DNA of 6,737 nt from Pseudomonadota bacterium (GTDB lineage Bacteria; Pseudomonadota; Alphaproteobacteria; Rhizobiales; Xanthobacteraceae). Location of the stretch: NCBI GenBank assembly GCA_023404705.1, contig JAEYAU010000251.1, positions 1 through 6,737 on the forward strand, written 5' to 3'. A model generated the notes under the pieces. That model saw only the letters and a list, made by a program, of their open reading frames with translations. It made no database searches and was not told the DNA's origin. Position numbers and translations under genes: made by a program. Numbering within the stretch: position 1 is the first letter of the stretch; every line of letters begins with the position of its first letter. Shown piece after piece: positions 5,063-6,737 of the stretch.

Positions 5063-6025
5063 TCACCGGCTGCTCAGCCGGAGCAGGGGACGCAGCGGCA
5101 TGCGACGCAGGCCGTGCAGCCAGCCGTTGCGCGCCATGGTCGAGGCGATCACAGTGCGGCCGAGCAGCAGCCGTGCGAGGCTCGCGTGACGCACCGGCCC
5201 GAGCGCCTGCGCGATCTCGAGGCAGCGCGGCTCGTCGAACAGCCGACCCGCGAGCTCGAGCCCGACGACCGCGGGGAAGCGAGCGTTCGTGCGCGTCACC
5301 AGCGCGGCGAAGCGCACTTCCTCGGCAGGATCGGTCAGCGCGCGGGCGCCCTGCAGGATGTCGACCACGTGTTGCAGCCGCTTGTAGCGGTGCCCCGCGC
5401 CGCCATGCACCAGCGCGATCAGCAGCAGCGCGGCGGGCTGGTCCGCACCGTGTGCGATGTCCGCGTAAGTGACCGAGAGGAGGGCGCGCAGACGCGAGCG
5501 ATGGATCAGATTTGTCTGCACCTCGACCATCAGCGCGTCATTGTCCCGGTGCAGCCACTTCCATTCCTGCGGGTCGGACTCGTTGTCGACCGTGGCGAGC
5601 CAGTAGCCCTGCTGGGGCAACAGCGCCGCGATGGCCGGCACGGCTTCGGGGGCGGCGAGCAGGTCGAGATCCGTGAAGCCGCGCAGCTGCGGGTCCGGAT
5701 AGAGGTGCTGCGCGAACAAGGGGCCCTTCATCACGGTGACGGGGAGGCCGCGCAGCGCCGCCATCAGCGCCTCGCACTGAGCGCGCAGCACCAGCGAGAA
5801 GCCGAGGCCGGTTCGGTGGCGTGCGCGGGCATCTGCCTTGACGGGCGCGAGCGCGGGATCCTGATCGAAAGGAAAGTGACGCAGCAGCGCCGGCAGCACG
5901 CCGTGCCGCTCGGCCTGCCGCACCATCTCGTGCGCGGCTTTAGGGCTGGGCAGGCGCGATGGCGGAACACAAGCGCCGAGCGGGTCGGCGCAATGGACGA
6001 GCCAGTCGCGGACTTGCCGGCTCAT
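5063..6025 (-). CDS. Nucleotidyltransferase-family protein (PF14907-like)
   Basis: The protein is 320 aa. Residues 96-123 carry the catalytic-region pattern of this minimal-nucleotidyltransferase-like family: V-x-V-M-K-G (K100, G101), a Y-P pair (109-110), then R115 and DLDLL with D119 and D121 as likely metal ligands. E168 in VEVQTNL is a third acidic candidate. LIALVHGG (202-209) and RYKRLQHVVDIL (213-224) match the conserved C-terminal segment. Members occur beside PqqD-like and HprK-like genes in several peptide clusters and are thought to transfer a nucleotidyl group, though the acceptors are mostly unknown. ATG 6025 is taken as the start because the open frame upstream (to 6295) crosses the opposing peptide 2 gene and its control region. 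There is no clear Shine-Dalgarno sequence. It is first in a two-gene leftward operon with the pqqD-like gene and divergent from peptide 2 across 160 bases. Confidence 0.85.
   Translation of the reverse strand: MSRQVRDWLVHCADPLGACVPPSRLPSPKAAHEMVRQAERHGVLPALLRHFPFDQDPALAPVKADARARHRTGLGFSLVLRAQCEALMAALRGLPVTVMKGPLFAQHLYPDPQLRGFTDLDLLAAPEAVPAIAALLPQQGYWLATVDNESDPQEWKWLHRDNDALMVEVQTNLIHRSRLRALLSVTYADIAHGADQPAALLLIALVHGGAGHRYKRLQHVVDILQGARALTDPAEEVRFAALVTRTNARFPAVVGLELAGRLFDEPRCLEIAQALGPVRHASLARLLLGRTVIASTMARNGWLHGLRRMPLRPLLRLSSR
5066..5081 (-). promoter_or_regulatory. Hairpin at the nucleotidyltransferase/pqqD-like junction
   Basis: On the minus strand CCGGCT-GAGC-AGCCGG forms a 6-bp stem with a tetraloop; the symmetry extends to 7 bp with a 2-base centre. 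Its last G is the first base of the alternative GTG start and lies beside the TGA at 5065-5063. It may slow or shape translation of the pqqD-like gene, or be a chance feature of GC-rich coding sequence. Confidence 0.35.
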
Positions 6026-6044
6026 GAGAGGTGAGGCTCGGTCT

Positions 6045-6095
6045 GCACGGTGCGATCGAGCATCTGCGGCATTGCATCCGTCAAGCGCACCGTGC
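6045..6095. repeat. Inverted repeat in the divergent nucleotidyltransferase/peptide 2 control region
   Basis: GCACGGTGCG (6045-6054) and CGCACCGTGC (6086-6095) are perfect 10-bp arms 31 bases apart. The spacer holds CGTCAA (6079-6084), which on the minus strand is TTGACG, a plausible -35 box for the nucleotidyltransferase operon. The arms share the hexamer CACGGT/ACCGTG with the inverted repeat at 2505-2573. A repressor or activator site is the simplest reading. Confidence 0.55.
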
Positions 6096-6123
6096 CGATC
6101 GCGGAATCTGCGTTGCACAAAAC

Positions 6124-6154
6124 GGATTGTCGCCAGTGCTCCGCGACCGCGACA
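6124..6154 (+). promoter_or_regulatory. Conserved upstream block of peptide gene 2 (putative promoter)
   Basis: GGATTGTCGCC (6124-6134), 12 bp, CCGCGACA (6147-6154); the second box ends 31 bases before the ATG. This repeats the block before peptide 1 with the same internal spacing. The possible promoter boxes are TTGTCG (6127-6132) and GACAGT (6151-6156), 18 bp apart. Confidence 0.5.
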
Positions 6155-6185
6155 GTTGCCGCATACGCAGATCAAGGGGACAGGA

Positions 6186-6407
6186 ATGAAGAATCGTAAG
6201 CCGAGCCGCCGAGACGTCATCAAGTCGGCCGCCATCATGGTCGGCGGCGCGACCTCGTTGGTGGTGCTGCCGCGCGAGTGGACGAAGCCCGTCATCGAGT
6301 CCGTGGTGGCGCCCGCGCAGGCCTTCTCCTACCCGCCGTGTTTCGTGAACCCGTCCCTGCCGCAATGCCAGACCGGCGGCGGCGGCGGAGGCGACGGCGG
6401 CTTCTGA
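6186..6407 (+). CDS. Small twin-arginine-leader peptide 2 (candidate modification substrate)
   Basis: The protein is 73 aa and a paralogue of the peptide at 2707-2904. SRRDVIK (7-13) fits the Tat motif more closely than peptide 1 does. Residues 14-29 are moderately hydrophobic, then come PREWTKP (29-35) and VVAPAQA (40-46), followed by FS. The remaining 27 residues contain CFVNPSLPQC (52-61) and a glycine tail, TGGGGGGDGGF. The C-F-x4-L-x2-C spacing is the same as in peptide 1, although the flanking residues differ. AAGGGGACAGGA precedes the ATG and supplies the ribosome site. The gene stands alone after the divergent nucleotidyltransferase. It probably shares regulation with peptide 1 through the repeated upstream block. 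Substrate of the PqqD/kinase/nucleotidyltransferase set is an inference; an independent small exported protein is the alternative. Confidence 0.8.
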   Translation: MKNRKPSRRDVIKSAAIMVGGATSLVVLPREWTKPVIESVVAPAQAFSYPPCFVNPSLPQCQTGGGGGGDGGF

Positions 6408-6417
6408 CCGAAGCCAT

Positions 6418-6466
6418 CTCACGCAGCGTCACGCCAAGCGTCGCACCGCAGTGACGGGGACGTGAG
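6418..6466 (+). terminator. Imperfect inverted repeat after peptide 2
   Basis: CTCACG (6418-6423) pairs with CGTGAG (6461-6466), and inside it CGTCAC (6427-6432) pairs with GTGACG (6451-6456). The internal bulge is uneven and no T run follows. It starts 11 bases after the peptide 2 stop and could end or protect that transcript, but it does not look like a standard intrinsic terminator. Confidence 0.22.
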
Positions 6467-6522
6467 GCAACTTCCGTGGCGCTCCTGTGTTCATCCGGCA
6501 GGGGCGCATGCAGGAGTGTGAG

Positions 6523-6737
6523 ATGCGTAGCTCGTTACTGGGATGTGTCACGGCGGCGTCCGTTCTGGTGCTGGCGGCTGCGCCGAGCCTGGCGCAGAGA
6601 GGGCCTACCGGCGTCGGAGGCGGAGGTGGAGGCGGTGGCGGAGGGGCGCCGGCCGCAGCGGCGCCGAGTGTCGGCGGTGGGCCAACCGGCGGCGGCGTCG
6701 GTAGCGGCGGTATGCCGGGCGGCGGAGGATCTGTGTG
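6523..6737 (+). CDS. Secreted glycine-rich protein (3' end outside window)
   Basis: Seventy-one codons are visible and the frame is open at the window edge. Residues 1-24 form a Sec signal peptide (MR, then LLGCVTAASVLVLAAAPSLA), with likely cleavage before QRGP. What follows is low-complexity Gly with Ala, Pro and Ser, including an uninterrupted run of ten Gly (31-40). ATG 6523 is preferred to the in-frame ATG 6508 because AGGAG (6512-6516) sits six bases before it. Such proteins are common and poorly conserved in rhizobial genomes, and no function can be named. It follows peptide 2 by 115 bases in the same direction and may or may not belong with it. Confidence 0.65.
   Translation, partial: MRSSLLGCVTAASVLVLAAAPSLAQRGPTGVGGGGGGGGGGAPAAAAPSVGGGPTGGGVGSGGMPGGGGSV

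Noticed and set aside
6026..6295. N-terminal extension of the nucleotidyltransferase by 90 residues
   Set aside because: It would run antisense through the peptide 2 gene and the divergent control region, and the extra residues show no family content.
2707..6407. Lasso-peptide cluster
   Set aside because: HprK-like, PqqD-like and nucleotidyltransferase genes can accompany lasso clusters, but no transglutaminase-like protease or asparagine synthetase-like cyclase is present, and the leaders are of the SRR type.
6535..6546. LLGC lipobox in the glycine-rich protein
   Set aside because: The Cys is residue 8, too close to the start to follow a hydrophobic segment; the ordinary signal-peptide end SLA-Q fits better.
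1..6737. CRISPR array, insertion sequence or integrase
   Set aside because: I saw no regularly spaced repeats, transposase motifs, terminal repeats or recombinase signatures on either strand.

Overview
The window looks like chromosome from a high-GC alphaproteobacterium of the Bradyrhizobium/Rhodopseudomonas group. The grounds are the strong G/C third-position bias in most genes, a small secreted DUF3551-type protein (a family I know mainly from that group), and the style of the citrate synthase-like gene beside a tRNA-Trp. The species cannot be fixed from the sequence alone.

Layout. Bases 1-713 are the 3' part of a citrate synthase-family gene. A complete tRNA-Trp(CCA) with encoded CCA lies at 809-884, followed by a terminator-like hairpin. 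Then comes a compositionally milder patch (about 50-55% GC in the lines I counted, against about 70% further on) with a leftward gene for a secreted, 18-cysteine protein (1060-1671). Next are a rightward NTF2/SnoaL-like protein (1819-2190) and a leftward DUF3551-like secreted peptide (2224-2469).

The core of interest is 2505-6407. Two paralogous small proteins (2707-2904 and 6186-6407; 65 and 73 aa) share an SRR-type twin-arginine-like leader, a conserved APA-x-A-FS junction and a short C-terminal part with the pattern C-F-x4-L-x2-C. They bracket a set of enzymes usually linked to peptide or protein tagging. These are a fusion of an HPr-kinase-like P-loop domain with a GT-A glycosyltransferase (2917-4698), a PqqD-like small protein of the RRE type (4695-5003, minus) and a PF14907-like nucleotidyltransferase (5063-6025, minus). 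The first peptide is in one operon with the kinase-glycosyltransferase. The nucleotidyltransferase and pqqD-like genes form a second, opposing operon whose end shares a CTAG with the first. The second peptide is divergent from the nucleotidyltransferase. Both peptide genes carry the same upstream block (GGATTGyCGCC-N12-CCGCGACA) at nearly the same distance from the start codon.

Working hypothesis: the small proteins are substrates presented by the PqqD-like protein, modified in the cytoplasm by phosphoryl, nucleotidyl and/or glycosyl transfer, and then exported, possibly by Tat. No lasso-peptide cyclase or protease, no radical SAM enzyme and no transporter are in the window, so this is not a known RiPP class as far as I can see. 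The window closes inside a gene for a secreted glycine-rich protein (6523 onward).
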